Of a stretch of 64,000 bases of DNA, positions 11,215 through 19,812 are shown in pieces (position 1 is the stretch's first letter; the number at the start of each line of letters is the position of its first letter). The DNA comes from JAKFWF01 sp963732635. Lineage in GTDB: Bacteria; Pseudomonadota; Alphaproteobacteria; Rhizobiales; Hyphomicrobiaceae. The notes under the pieces are model-generated. The model had not been told where the DNA came from, made no database searches, and saw only the letters and a list, made by a program, of their open reading frames with translations. Where the stretch lies: the NCBI GenBank assembly GCA_963732635.1, contig CAVTAL010000019.1, forward strand, positions 186,001 through 250,000, given 5' to 3'. Both the position numbers and the translations under genes were made by a program.

Positions 11215-11700
11215 TCAGTAGCCGAGCAGCCACGGCGCCAGCGGGATCGGCAGGCGCAGCGCGTACTTGAACAGGCCGATGCAGAACGCGGTCATGACGA
11301 CGCTGAACAGCAGCGTCTCGCCCCAGCGCGTGTCGGTACTGGCGAACGCGCTGATCAGGATGGCCAGCGGGGCTGCGACCGCCAGCCCGAGCGGGCGAAC
11401 CGAGTAGGCGAATACCAGGATGGCGCCGAGCACGAACAGGACGCCGCGCAGCGACCAGGCGCCCAGCCCCTGACCGCGCTCCAGCAGCGCGTCCACTACA
11501 AGAGCCGCACCAAGGACGCCGAGCAGGACGGCAGCGGCGCGGGGCATCATACCGGGCCCCATGCCGCCGAGTGTGCCGGTGGGAAGATCGCTGCCGAGCC
11601 AGATGGCGATGGCCGAAATGGCCATGATCAGCAGGCCTCCAAAGAAGTCCTGTGGTCCCTTGATGACCCAATTCGGCTTGGGCTGCTGGCTACCGTTCAT
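11215..11700 (-). CDS. tctB: TctB-family small membrane subunit
   Basis: A 161-residue protein with four predicted membrane helices, matching the TctB subunit of tripartite tricarboxylate transporters. It is intact, unlike its partners tctA and tctC downstream. The ATG at 11700 is chosen because GGGGGAGGAG lies just upstream; an 11-codon in-frame extension to 11733 would run into the MITE-like repeat. It heads the leftward tctB-tctA-tctC operon inserted between coxM and coxD. The set probably imports a carboxylate. Confidence 0.85.
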   Translation of the reverse strand: MNGSQQPKPNWVIKGPQDFFGGLLIMAISAIAIWLGSDLPTGTLGGMGPGMMPRAAAVLLGVLGAALVVDALLERGQGLGAWSLRGVLFVLGAILVFAYSVRPLGLAVAAPLAILISAFASTDTRWGETLLFSVVMTAFCIGLFKYALRLPIPLAPWLLGY

Positions 11701-12220
11701 GGTGCTCCTCCCCCGTGCTAGAGCGCTTTCCACCTGATTTGGCTCACTGCGACGAGGGGATTTTGTGACGTGGCCAGGAGGGCGGCGCAGAGCGTGGCCC
11801 AGCCACGGTCAAGCCGTCCGACGCCGCCACGGCGCAAAAGCCCCCGTCTCTTCGGGTCGCCCGCCCACAGACGCCCGCTGCGTTGCGCTTCTCGACCGAT
11901 GCGAGGCATCGCTCTTCGAAGCGCGTCTTGCGGATCGTCTCATGCTCGGGCGACGCAGCTGAGCCAAATCAGGTGGAAATCGCTCTAGTCGTCCATTCGA
12001 CTTGGCATATTGCTGTCCTAACCACTAGCGGTTTTTATAGGGCAGACGATCGTCTCAAGCCGCCGAGCAACATGTTCCGCAGTGGATCAATCACGCCAAA
12101 GCCCTGTCGTCGGCTTGCGGGGCGCGAAGCGAAATGTCGCGTGCCACCCCAAGCCTTGCGCAACCGCATCGCCCGTCTATGCTGCTTGGCTGACCGTCGC
12201 CGCAGCCAACCCGAGCCCCG
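11701..12220. other. 520 bp intergenic region, mostly a MITE-like element
   Basis: This divergent gap between tctB and the MoxR gene is half filled by the inverted-repeat element at 11719-11987. The remaining 233 bp (11988-12220) should hold the promoter of the coxD-coxE genes. It contains a short A+T-rich tract (tagcggtttttatag) but no promoter I can assign with confidence. No coding sequence is recognised. Confidence 0.6.
11719..11987. mobile_element. MITE-like element with 28-bp terminal inverted repeats
   Basis: The left end 11719-11746 (begins TAGAGCGCTTTCCACC, ends GGCTCA) is the reverse complement of the right end 11960-11987 with one mismatch in 28 bp. The arms enclose ~213 bp with no credible coding potential. 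Just inside, CTGCGACG and the complement of CGACGCAG extend the repeat imperfectly. The outermost bases are TAG/CTA; I see no clear longer target duplication. Terminal repeats, small size and lack of a transposase fit a non-autonomous miniature element. A dispersed REP-type repeat is the alternative. Confidence 0.6.
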
Positions 12221-13159
12221 ATGCCGCCAATCCCCTCCGACGTCCCCGAGACCAAAGCCCTGCTTGCCGCCGGCAACTATATCGCCGACGAGGCGCTGTC
12301 GACGGCGGTGTTCCTCAGCCTGAAACTGCAGCGGCCGTTGTTCCTCGAAGGCGAGGCCGGCGTCGGCAAGACTGAGATCGCCAAGGTGCTGTCGGCGACC
12401 CTCGGCCGGCCACTGGTCCGCCTGCAATGCTATGAAGGTCTCGATATTTCTTCGGCCGTCTACGAGTGGAACTACAGCCGTCAGCTATTGCACATCCGGG
12501 CGGCGGAAGCGGCCGGCGTCAAGCAATCCACCGCGGCGCTGGAGCGCGATCTTTACAGCGAAGCATATCTGTTGAAGCGGCCGCTGCTGAAGGCGCTCGA
12601 ACTATCGAATACTGGCGAGCCGCCCGTGCTACTGATCGACGAGCTTGATCGCGCCGACGAGCCGTTCGAGGCCTTCCTGCTGGAATTGCTTGCTGACTAT
12701 CAGGTGACGATCCCGGAATTGGGTACCATCAAGGCCGCCAAGCCACCGATTACCATTCTGACTTCGAACCGCACGCGTGAGGTGCACGACGCGGTGCGCC
12801 GCCGCTGCTTCTATCACTGGGTCGATTATCCCAGTGCCGCCCGCGAGCGCGCGATCCTGGCATTGAAAGTGCCCCATGCGGCCCGCGAGCTGACCGATCA
12901 GTTGGTCGCCTTCGTCAATGCGCTGAGGCAGATGGATCTCTACAAGAACCCCGGCGTATCGGAGACGCTCGAATGGGCGCAGGCGCTCACGCAACTCAAC
13001 TGCGTCGCGCTCGATCCGGCCGACGTCGACCGTACGCTTGGCACACTGCTCAAGTACCAGGACGACATCACCCGCATCCAGGGCAGCGAAGCAGCGCGCA
13101 TTCTTGAGCAGGTGAAGTCCGCCGCCCGGCAGGCAGCCTTTGAGGCGCAAGCGGAGTGA
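12221..13159 (+). CDS. coxD: MoxR-type AAA+ ATPase, CoxD-like
   Basis: A 312-residue AAA+ protein of the MoxR family. Walker A is GEAGVGKT (44-51) and Walker B LLIDELDR (137-144), followed by sensor-1 (LTSNRTRE) and an arginine-rich RRRCFYHW segment. In carboxydotrophs CoxD with its VWA partner CoxE acts as a chaperone that installs sulfur and copper in the molybdenum site of CoxL. In form II clusters the pair presumably sulfurates or matures the enzyme. The stop overlaps the GTG of the next gene or lies 5 bp before its ATG, so the two are translationally coupled. Confidence 0.9.
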   Translation: MPPIPSDVPETKALLAAGNYIADEALSTAVFLSLKLQRPLFLEGEAGVGKTEIAKVLSATLGRPLVRLQCYEGLDISSAVYEWNYSRQLLHIRAAEAAGVKQSTAALERDLYSEAYLLKRPLLKALELSNTGEPPVLLIDELDRADEPFEAFLLELLADYQVTIPELGTIKAAKPPITILTSNRTREVHDAVRRRCFYHWVDYPSAARERAILALKVPHAARELTDQLVAFVNALRQMDLYKNPGVSETLEWAQALTQLNCVALDPADVDRTLGTLLKYQDDITRIQGSEAARILEQVKSAARQAAFEAQAE

Positions 13160-13164
13160 GCGCC

Positions 13165-14427
13165 ATGCCGACCGCAGCCAACGACCATCCAGCAACGCCG
13201 CCGAGCCGCCCGGTGCGACTTGATGCCAACCTGATCGCGGCCGACGTCGATGGCGGACGGATCGCCGAGAACATCCTGTTCTTTGCCCGCCTGCTCAGGG
13301 CGTCTGGCCTCAACGTCGGGCCGGACAAGGTGCTGCTGGGAACCGAAGCCGTTATCGCCGCCGGCATTCGCGATCAGCGCACGCTCTACTGGGCGCTGCA
13401 CGCGGTGTTCGTCAACCGGCGGTCGGAGCGGGAGATCTTCAGCCAGGCATTCGTTATGTTCTGGCGCGATCCGGGCTACATCAATCAGATGCTGTCGCTG
13501 ATGGTGCCGGGTCTACGGTCCGGCGAGGCGCCCGACGACAAGGCACTGTCCAGGAGGGTTTCGGAGAGCCTGTTCAAGCACGCTGACCGGCCAGCGCCGC
13601 AGGACGAGGACAGACTAGAGATCGACGCCGAGGGTACGTTTTCGGAAAGCGAAATCTTGCAGGCCAAGGACTTCGAGCAGATGAGTGCGGAAGAGCTGGT
13701 ACGTGCCCGTGCCGCGCTAAGGCGCATGTCACTCGCCTTCGAGCAGATCCGCACACGGCGTTTCAAGTCGTCGCCGCGCGGCGGACGGATCGATCTGCGC
13801 CGCATCCTGCGCGAAAGCGCCGCGAAGGGGACCGACCACTTGCAAATCCATCGCAAGCGGCCGGCGACCAAGCGCCCGCCGCTCGTGGTGCTGTGCGATA
13901 TCTCCGGCAGCATGGAGAGCTACGCCCGCGTGCTGCTGCATTTCCTGCACGCGCTGACCAACGATCGCGACCGCGTGTTTTCGTTCCTGTTCGGCACGCA
14001 TCTGAGCCACGTTACCCGCAGCCTGAAGGCACGCGATCCAGACATTGCGATTGCCAGGGTCGGTCATCAGGTGACCGATTGGTCGGGCGGTACCCGGATC
14101 GGCGCGGCGCTCGAGGATTTCAACCGCCGTTGGGCGCGCCGCGTGCTCGGACAGAACGCCACCGTGCTGCTGATCACCGACGGTCTCGACCGCGACGGCG
14201 CGCATGGCCTCGATCTCGCCGCCCGCCGGTTGCGCGCCAGTTGCCGCCGGCTGGTATGGCTTAATCCGCTGATGCGCTATGAACGCTATCAGCCGATTGC
14301 GGCCGGCGCCGAGGCGTTGAGCCGCCACGTCAGCGAAATGCGCTCCTGCCATAACCTGAAGAGCCTGTCCGACCTCGCCGATGCCTTGCGTGGTCCGCCG
14401 GCAGATTTGATCGCGAGGCGCGCGTGA
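13165..14427 (+). CDS. coxE: VWA domain protein, CoxE-like
   Basis: A 420-residue protein with a C-terminal von Willebrand A domain. The metal-ion-dependent adhesion site begins DISGSM at residues 245-250, with later SGGTRIG and ITDGLDRDG segments supplying the Thr and Asp ligands. The N-terminal half is a helical region rich in Arg and Glu, typical of the CoxE family. CoxE works with the MoxR ATPase encoded just upstream. I chose ATG 13165; a GTG at 13156 overlapping the upstream TGA is also possible. Its stop overlaps the next ATG (ATGA-type, 14424-14427). Confidence 0.88.
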   Translation: MPTAANDHPATPPSRPVRLDANLIAADVDGGRIAENILFFARLLRASGLNVGPDKVLLGTEAVIAAGIRDQRTLYWALHAVFVNRRSEREIFSQAFVMFWRDPGYINQMLSLMVPGLRSGEAPDDKALSRRVSESLFKHADRPAPQDEDRLEIDAEGTFSESEILQAKDFEQMSAEELVRARAALRRMSLAFEQIRTRRFKSSPRGGRIDLRRILRESAAKGTDHLQIHRKRPATKRPPLVVLCDISGSMESYARVLLHFLHALTNDRDRVFSFLFGTHLSHVTRSLKARDPDIAIARVGHQVTDWSGGTRIGAALEDFNRRWARRVLGQNATVLLITDGLDRDGAHGLDLAARRLRASCRRLVWLNPLMRYERYQPIAAGAEALSRHVSEMRSCHNLKSLSDLADALRGPPADLIARRA

Positions 14428-15428
14428 AGTTCGCAACCCTGGACAGTGCCGACGCCGAAGGTGCTGTGCTGGCCCACACCGTGCGATTGGCCGATCGGGC
14501 AATCAAAAAGGGGCACTTGTTGACCGCAGCCGACGTCGCGGCACTGCTGGCGGCAGGTGTCGGGTCCGTCATGGCCGCCCGGCTCGACGACGGCGATATC
14601 GCCGAGGATGAGGCCGCGCGCCGGATCGCGGTCGCCTGCTGCGGCGCGGGCGTCGAGGTCGGGCCGGCGTTCACCGGACGCTGCAATCTGATCGCAACTG
14701 TCCCGGGGCTTGCGGTCATTGCCCGCGACACGCTGATCGAACTCAATAGCATCGACGAGGGACTGACAGTCGCGACCGTGGCGCCGTACGAAGTGGTGGC
14801 GCTTGGGCAATTGATCGCGACGGTCAAGATCATCCCGTTCGCGCTGCCGCAAGGGGTGGTGATCGCGGCCGAGGCGACGCTGCGCTGCTCGCCGGTTGTC
14901 GCGGGCGTGGCGCCGTTCGCCGCGCGCAAGGCCGGGCTGATTTTGACCCGCGTCGCCGGTCTCAAGCCGAGCCTGATCGACAAGCGGGTGCGCGCCATGC
15001 GGACACGTCTTGAGGTCTTGGGCAGCACGCTCGGCCACCATGAGACGGTGGCGCACGATACCGCGACGGTCAGTCGTGCCATCGCCAGCCAGGCCAGAGC
15101 CGGATTGAACCCGATCCTGGTGTTCGGCGCGTCGGCGATCGTCGATCGGGGCGACGTCATTCCGCAGGCGCTCACCGATGCCGGCGGCACCGTGGTGCAC
15201 GTCGGCATGCCGGTCGATCCGGGCAATCTGCTGATGGTCGGCCGTATCGGTGAGGCCGATGTGATCGGCGTGCCAAGTTGTGCGTCGTCGCCAAAGCTCA
15301 ATGGTTTCGACTGGGTGCTGGAGCGATTGCTCGCCGGTTTGCCGGTCGGGCGGCGTGAGATCGTGGCGATGGCGCCGGGCGGTCTGCTGACCGAGATCCC
15401 CGCCAGGCCGCAGCCGCGCAATGGCTGA
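14424..15428 (+). CDS. Molybdopterin-binding domain protein (MoeA/MogA-like)
   Basis: A 334-residue protein with the MoCF/molybdopterin-binding fold. The loops ILVFGASAIVDRGDVIPQAL and HVGMPVDPGNLL, and the tail GGLLTEIPARPQPR, match the N-terminal half of proteins annotated as molybdopterin-binding/glycosyltransferase family 2. In those, a CTP:molybdopterin nucleotidyltransferase domain of ~190 residues follows. Here the protein stops right after RPQPRNG, and no such domain lies in any frame before the opposite-strand gene at 15435. It probably handles the cofactor for CoxL. It overlaps coxE by 4 bp. Confidence 0.82.
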   Translation: MKFATLDSADAEGAVLAHTVRLADRAIKKGHLLTAADVAALLAAGVGSVMAARLDDGDIAEDEAARRIAVACCGAGVEVGPAFTGRCNLIATVPGLAVIARDTLIELNSIDEGLTVATVAPYEVVALGQLIATVKIIPFALPQGVVIAAEATLRCSPVVAGVAPFAARKAGLILTRVAGLKPSLIDKRVRAMRTRLEVLGSTLGHHETVAHDTATVSRAIASQARAGLNPILVFGASAIVDRGDVIPQALTDAGGTVVHVGMPVDPGNLLMVGRIGEADVIGVPSCASSPKLNGFDWVLERLLAGLPVGRREIVAMAPGGLLTEIPARPQPRNG

Positions 15429-15434
15429 GACGTA

Positions 15435-16874
15435 CTAACTCCGGCCGATCCGGTTTGGCAGGCGCGGACGCAGAGTGGCGCGCCGCTGCGCCGGTGCTGG
15501 CAATGGTACCAGACGCACGCGCGCCTTGCCGACGATGCGCGGCGCCCGCCTGGCCGGGATGATCATCACCGGCGCCTTGATCTTGGCCGGCCGGCTGGGC
15601 GCTGCCTTGAGGGTTGCGACCCGGCGATCACCGAGCATCAGGCCCCACACCAGCGCCATCAGCAGATAGAAATGGCGCCAATGGTCGATGTCGATGACGA
15701 AGCCTTCGACAACGTTGCCGACGAAGGCGGCATAGGCGATCAGGAACAGCGACTGTGATGCGGTACGCTTGAAGGCGTGGCGCAGGCCATAGAGTGTGGT
15801 CAGTGCGCACATCAAGATGAAGATCAGACCGCCGAGCCAACCGGCGTTGAGGAACATGCTGAGATAGACGTTGTGCACGTCCTCGTGATGGAACACCTCG
15901 GTGAAGGTGCCGGCGCCGATGCCGAACGGATTGTCGATGATCAGGCGCTTGGCCTTTTCATGGCCGCCGAAGCGTCCTTCCGGGCCTTCGTCGTAGCTCT
16001 GGGAGAGCTGGGCGCGTTCCTCCAGCAGCCGGCCGACGGCGTCGCTCTGGGTGATGGCGATCAGCCCGCCAGCGAGCAACGCCGCGCCGGCGAACCCGAG
16101 CGCGACCATCTTCAGTCGCTGGCGGTGGGTCGGCGCGCAGATGAAGCTGCAATAGCCATAGATCATCACCGCGATCGCGAGATTGAACCAGGCGCCGCGC
16201 GAGAAGCTCAGCAATACCCCGAAGCCGAGAAGCAGCACCATGGCGGCCGGAACGGCGATGCGATGCAGCGGGCGCGTCAGGCACTGGTGCAGGGCGTAGA
16301 GTAGTGCCGGGATCAGGAACGGGCCGTAGACGTTCGGATCCTTGAAGGTGCCGGTGGCGCGGCCGAACTTGGTGAACAGTTCGCCAGCGCCCGGGAACAG
16401 GCCGAAATAACCGGCGAGCCCAGCTAGTGCTGCGACGCAGGCCGCCCACTGATAGGCATGCAGGACGAGACGGGTATGGCCAACCGGTTTGCGGGCGACG
16501 AAGGCGGCAAACACGAAGGTGGCGAGGTAGAGGTAAACCGAAATACCCGAATGGATGCTCGATCGTGCGATGTCGCTTGAGAAGGCGCTGGCGGCAAACG
16601 CGGCGGCGGCGGCGGCGAGCCAGATCGACAGGAATACGACGAGGCCGGGTTTGATCGCGACAAGCCCGATCAACGGCAGCAGCACGATCAGCGCGATCGT
16701 CAGGACGTCCACCGGGGCTGGTTCGGTGAAAACCACCGCGCCCGCGGCGACCGCCACCCATACCAGCGAGAGCGCGATCATGTGGGCGGCACTGCGGCGC
16801 GTTGTGAACCGCAGCGGCGGCAGGATGGCGCCCGGCAGTCGCGGCTGTGCCATATCGAGGGGATAAGTGCTCAC
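15435..16874 (-). CDS. O-antigen ligase/polymerase family membrane protein
   Basis: A 479-residue polytopic protein of the Wzy/WaaL superfamily. It has about ten membrane helices and, between the later ones, a large periplasmic loop with conserved Arg, His and Glu (EGRFGGHEKAKRLI then NPFGIGAGTFTEVFHHEDVHNVYLSM). The ~75-residue C-terminal tail is very basic and Pro-rich. It probably polymerises or ligates the repeat unit made by the neighbouring exopolysaccharide genes. It lies 105 bp downstream of the phosphotransferase in the same leftward direction. A stop 7 bp from the cox locus marks the cluster boundary. Confidence 0.85.
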   Translation of the reverse strand: MSTYPLDMAQPRLPGAILPPLRFTTRRSAAHMIALSLVWVAVAAGAVVFTEPAPVDVLTIALIVLLPLIGLVAIKPGLVVFLSIWLAAAAAAFAASAFSSDIARSSIHSGISVYLYLATFVFAAFVARKPVGHTRLVLHAYQWAACVAALAGLAGYFGLFPGAGELFTKFGRATGTFKDPNVYGPFLIPALLYALHQCLTRPLHRIAVPAAMVLLLGFGVLLSFSRGAWFNLAIAVMIYGYCSFICAPTHRQRLKMVALGFAGAALLAGGLIAITQSDAVGRLLEERAQLSQSYDEGPEGRFGGHEKAKRLIIDNPFGIGAGTFTEVFHHEDVHNVYLSMFLNAGWLGGLIFILMCALTTLYGLRHAFKRTASQSLFLIAYAAFVGNVVEGFVIDIDHWRHFYLLMALVWGLMLGDRRVATLKAAPSRPAKIKAPVMIIPARRAPRIVGKARVRLVPLPAPAQRRATLRPRLPNRIGRS

Positions 16875-16979
16875 GGGTGGATCTCTACTGCGGTCTGGCG
16901 CGCGTCGTTGCCGGTTAAGTCCTGTTCATTGCCCCATCCTGTGCAAGGAGCGGACCGAAACGCGGCAGCGTTCACCCTC

Positions 16980-18488
16980 TCAGTAGGCATTTTTCGTCGT
17001 CAGCAGCGAAATCGGCGTCTTGAAGAGGATGTAGGCGTCCAGGAACACCGACCAGTTGTTGATGTAGTAGAGGTCGAATTCGACCCGCTTCTGGATCTTC
17101 TCGGCCGTGTCGGTCTCGCCGCGCCAGCCGTTGATCTGGGCCCAGCCGGTGATGCCGGGCTTGACCTTGTGGCGGGCGAAGTAACCATCCACCACTTCGT
17201 CGTACAGGCGTTCGGCGGCCTTGGCCTGCAGGGCGTGCGGGCGCGGTCCGACCAGCGACAGGCTGCCGTTCATGACGTTGAAGAGCTGCGGCAACTCGTC
17301 GAGGCTCGACTTGCGGATGAAGCGGCCGACGCGGGTAACGCGCGGGTCGTCGCGGGTGACGAGCTTCGCGGCGCTAGCATCGGACTTGTCGGTGTACATC
17401 GAGCGGAACTTGTAGACTTCGATCAACTCGTTGTTGAAGCCGTAGCGCTTCTGGCGGAACAGCACCGGGCCGCGGCTGTCGAGCTTGATGGCAATGGCGA
17501 CGGCGGCCAGCACCGGCAGCAGCAGGATGAGTGCGACGCTACCGACGATCTTGTCGAACAGCCACTTCACCACCGAGCCCCAGTCGTCGAGCGGCTTGTC
17601 GGCGAGGTCGATCATGGCCGACGAACCGATGAAGGAGTAGGCGCGGCTGCAGAAACGCAGCGACGACTGCTGGGCGGCGAGGCGAATGTCGACCGGCAAT
17701 ACCGCCAGCGCCCGCAGCACGAGATTGACGCGCTCCTCGGCCGACAACGGCATCGCCATGATGACGAGATCGACGCGGGTCTTGCGGCCGAAGGCAATCA
17801 GGTCTGCCAGGCGGCCGAGATTGGGGTAGCCGGAAACAAGATGGCCGGAGCGCTCTTCGTTGCGGTCGTCGAACACGCCGCAGATGCGGATATCGCTTTC
17901 GGCGTCGGCTTCAAGGCGGGCAATCAGTTGCTCGGCGGCTTCACCGCCGCCATAGATCACGGCGCGACGGGTCAGGCGGCCCTTCTTGATCAGCGAGCGC
18001 GTCACCAGTGCCAGAATGAGACGGTCGGTAACGAGGGCGCCGCCGCCGATGGCGAACCACAGTGCAAGCCAGACGCGGCTGAACTCAGGGCCGATCTTGA
18101 GAAAGAAGACTGACATCACCAGGATGCCGAGCGCGATGGTCCAGCCGACGACAAGGCGCGGCAGCTGACGTAGCGGCGAGGTCAGGGCCTGGATCTTGTA
18201 GAGACCAAAGACCTGGAACACGCCGACGGTGGTGAGCGCGGTGGCGGTGATGGCAAGCCAGTAGAGCGGTGTGGCGTCGAGGTCCTGTCCGTCAACGTAG
18301 CCGTGGGCGATGGCTAAGCCGATGCCGATCAGGACCAGCGCCTCGACCGCCTTCACCAGCCAACCGAGGACGGCCGGCGAGACGAGGCTCGAGCGGTCGG
18401 CGAAGCGAAAATCCGCGAGGCGCGGCACATGCAGCGAGATTGGCGCGGCGATGGCGGCTTGGGCATTGGCTGAGTGGGTATTCGGCAT
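16980..18488 (-). CDS. Undecaprenyl-phosphate sugar phosphotransferase (WcaJ-like)
   Basis: A 502-residue polyisoprenyl-phosphate hexose-1-phosphate transferase that starts exopolysaccharide repeat-unit synthesis. The N-terminal half has four membrane helices and a CoA-binding-like segment (VIYGGGEAAEQLI). A further helix precedes the catalytic cytoplasmic domain (FRQKRYGFNN, KFRSMYTD, TRVGRFIRKSSLDELPQL, LVGPRPHA, KPGITGWAQ). I chose ATG 18488; the frame is open to a TTG at 18539. The 5' leader forms a long nested hairpin (18500-18540) that reaches the weak AAGAG ribosome-binding site. Confidence 0.92.
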   Translation of the reverse strand: MPNTHSANAQAAIAAPISLHVPRLADFRFADRSSLVSPAVLGWLVKAVEALVLIGIGLAIAHGYVDGQDLDATPLYWLAITATALTTVGVFQVFGLYKIQALTSPLRQLPRLVVGWTIALGILVMSVFFLKIGPEFSRVWLALWFAIGGGALVTDRLILALVTRSLIKKGRLTRRAVIYGGGEAAEQLIARLEADAESDIRICGVFDDRNEERSGHLVSGYPNLGRLADLIAFGRKTRVDLVIMAMPLSAEERVNLVLRALAVLPVDIRLAAQQSSLRFCSRAYSFIGSSAMIDLADKPLDDWGSVVKWLFDKIVGSVALILLLPVLAAVAIAIKLDSRGPVLFRQKRYGFNNELIEVYKFRSMYTDKSDASAAKLVTRDDPRVTRVGRFIRKSSLDELPQLFNVMNGSLSLVGPRPHALQAKAAERLYDEVVDGYFARHKVKPGITGWAQINGWRGETDTAEKIQKRVEFDLYYINNWSVFLDAYILFKTPISLLTTKNAY

Positions 18489-18499
18489 CGGTATTAACT

Positions 18500-18540
18500 C
18501 TTGAGGCTTACTCGACTGGATGTGTCGAGACCGCCTCAAG
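18500..18540 (-). promoter_or_regulatory. Nested hairpin directly upstream of the phosphotransferase start
   Basis: CTTGAGGC (18500-18507) pairs with GCCTCAAG (18533-18540). Inside, CTCGAC (18511-18516) pairs with GTCGAG (18524-18529), leaving a 3x3 internal loop and a 7-nt apical loop. All 14 pairs are Watson-Crick. On the minus strand the structure ends 11 nt before the ATG at 18488 and overlaps the only purine-rich ribosome-binding candidate, AAGAG. It could control translation or be a dyad operator; no U-run follows, so it is not a classical terminator. Confidence 0.55.
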
Positions 18541-18617
18541 CACGCAGCGTGCCAATATGTGCGCGTTTTGCGCTTGCGTTAGGATTTCGGAAATAACTCG
18601 GCTGCCGCGCGAATAAG

Positions 18618-19748
18618 TTAACGCGCGTGGTCGCCATAGAACGTCAGAATTTCGGACGTCATATGCGCCACCGTGAAACGGGCGGCGACGGCCGTCTGCA
18701 ATCGCGCCGCCCGCGCTTGCGCCGCATCGCGATCAGTGAGCGCGTCGACGATTGCCGCGCGCAGGGCGGCGACGTCTTCGACTGGCACCAATCGGGTGTC
18801 GGTCCCGGCGACGATTTCGGGAATGCCGCCAACCTCGGTCGCAATCAGTGGGATGGCAGCGGCGGCGGCCTCGAGCACGATATAGGGGAAGCTCTCCGCG
18901 CGCGACGGCATGACGAGAATGCGGCCGAGTGGAAACGCCTTGGCCGCAGGCATGGCGCCGGGGAAAGTCACGCGGCCGGTCAAGCCAAGGCTTGCGACCA
19001 ACGCCTGGAATTCCCGGGCATCTGGACCATCGCCGACGATTGTCGCGGTAATAGGTGGCTGCCGGTCGTCACCCGCGATCGCCTGCAGCAACAAATCGAC
19101 GCCCTTCAAGCGGCGCAGTTCGCCGATGAAGACGATGTCGGTCGCGCCGGTGGCTGGGACATGGCTGCCGAACTCGTGCGGCAACAGGCCGTTCGGAATG
19201 ACCCGCGAGGCAACATTCATTGCGCCAACGTGAGATGCGTAAACCTTGGCCGAGTAGGCGCTCTCGAAAATGATACCGTCGGTGGCGCTGGCGAGACGGC
19301 GTTCCAGGCCCATGAAGATGCGGCCCTTCAGGCTCGATGGCGCATAGTGCAAGCTGCCGCCATGCGGCGTGTAGAAGGCCGCGAGTTTTGATCCGGAAGC
19401 TTTCAAGCGGCCGGCGGCGAGCCGGGCATAGGCACCGCCCTTGGCGCCGTGACCGTGGATCACGTCGGTGCCGATGCGGCGGGCTAATCTGATGGTTGCG
19501 AACGTCGCGGTAAGATCGCGCAGGCCCAGGTCGCGGCTCATCGCAACACGGTGCAGGCCGAGCGAGAGGTGCTTGGATAGTGCGTCGAGGCGTTGGTCGG
19601 TCAGGCGATCATTGGCGGCGCTGTCAGCGAGGACACCAACATCATGACCAAGCGCCGCCTGGGCGCTGGCCAGATCGCAGACATGGCGGAACAGGCCGCC
19701 AACCGGCGCGCGCAAACAATGAAGAACGCGGAACTTGGATGACTTCAT
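18618..19748 (-). CDS. Glycosyltransferase family 4
   Basis: A 376-residue GT4-type (GT-B fold) transferase. The N-terminal acceptor domain begins LHCLRAPVGGLFRHVCDLA. The C-terminal nucleotide-sugar domain has the typical RVIPNG(L), IGELRRLKGVD, IVGDGPD and the E-x7-E-like motif PSRAESFPYIVLEAAAAAIPLIATEVGG. It adds a sugar to the lipid-linked repeat unit in the cytoplasm. Start ATG 19748; a GTG nine bases earlier (19757) is the alternative. It lies 56 bp downstream of the export lipoprotein gene, in the leftward exopolysaccharide operon. Confidence 0.9.
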   Translation of the reverse strand: MKSSKFRVLHCLRAPVGGLFRHVCDLASAQAALGHDVGVLADSAANDRLTDQRLDALSKHLSLGLHRVAMSRDLGLRDLTATFATIRLARRIGTDVIHGHGAKGGAYARLAAGRLKASGSKLAAFYTPHGGSLHYAPSSLKGRIFMGLERRLASATDGIIFESAYSAKVYASHVGAMNVASRVIPNGLLPHEFGSHVPATGATDIVFIGELRRLKGVDLLLQAIAGDDRQPPITATIVGDGPDAREFQALVASLGLTGRVTFPGAMPAAKAFPLGRILVMPSRAESFPYIVLEAAAAAIPLIATEVGGIPEIVAGTDTRLVPVEDVAALRAAIVDALTDRDAAQARAARLQTAVAARFTVAHMTSEILTFYGDHAR

Positions 19749-19812
19749 GGCCTGCACGCGCCGTTACTCCGGAAAGGCGGAAGATAGCGGCGAAGCGACA
19801 AACTTCGGTTAA

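Noticed and set aside
12000..12040. Sigma-54 promoter (ttggcatattgctg) before coxD
   Set aside because: The GG and GC elements are 6 bp apart instead of 10.
16782..18113. 443-codon plus-strand ORF opposite the phosphotransferase
   Set aside because: Antisense to strong WcaJ-family sequence, composition Gln/Arg/Ala-rich, no ribosome-binding site.
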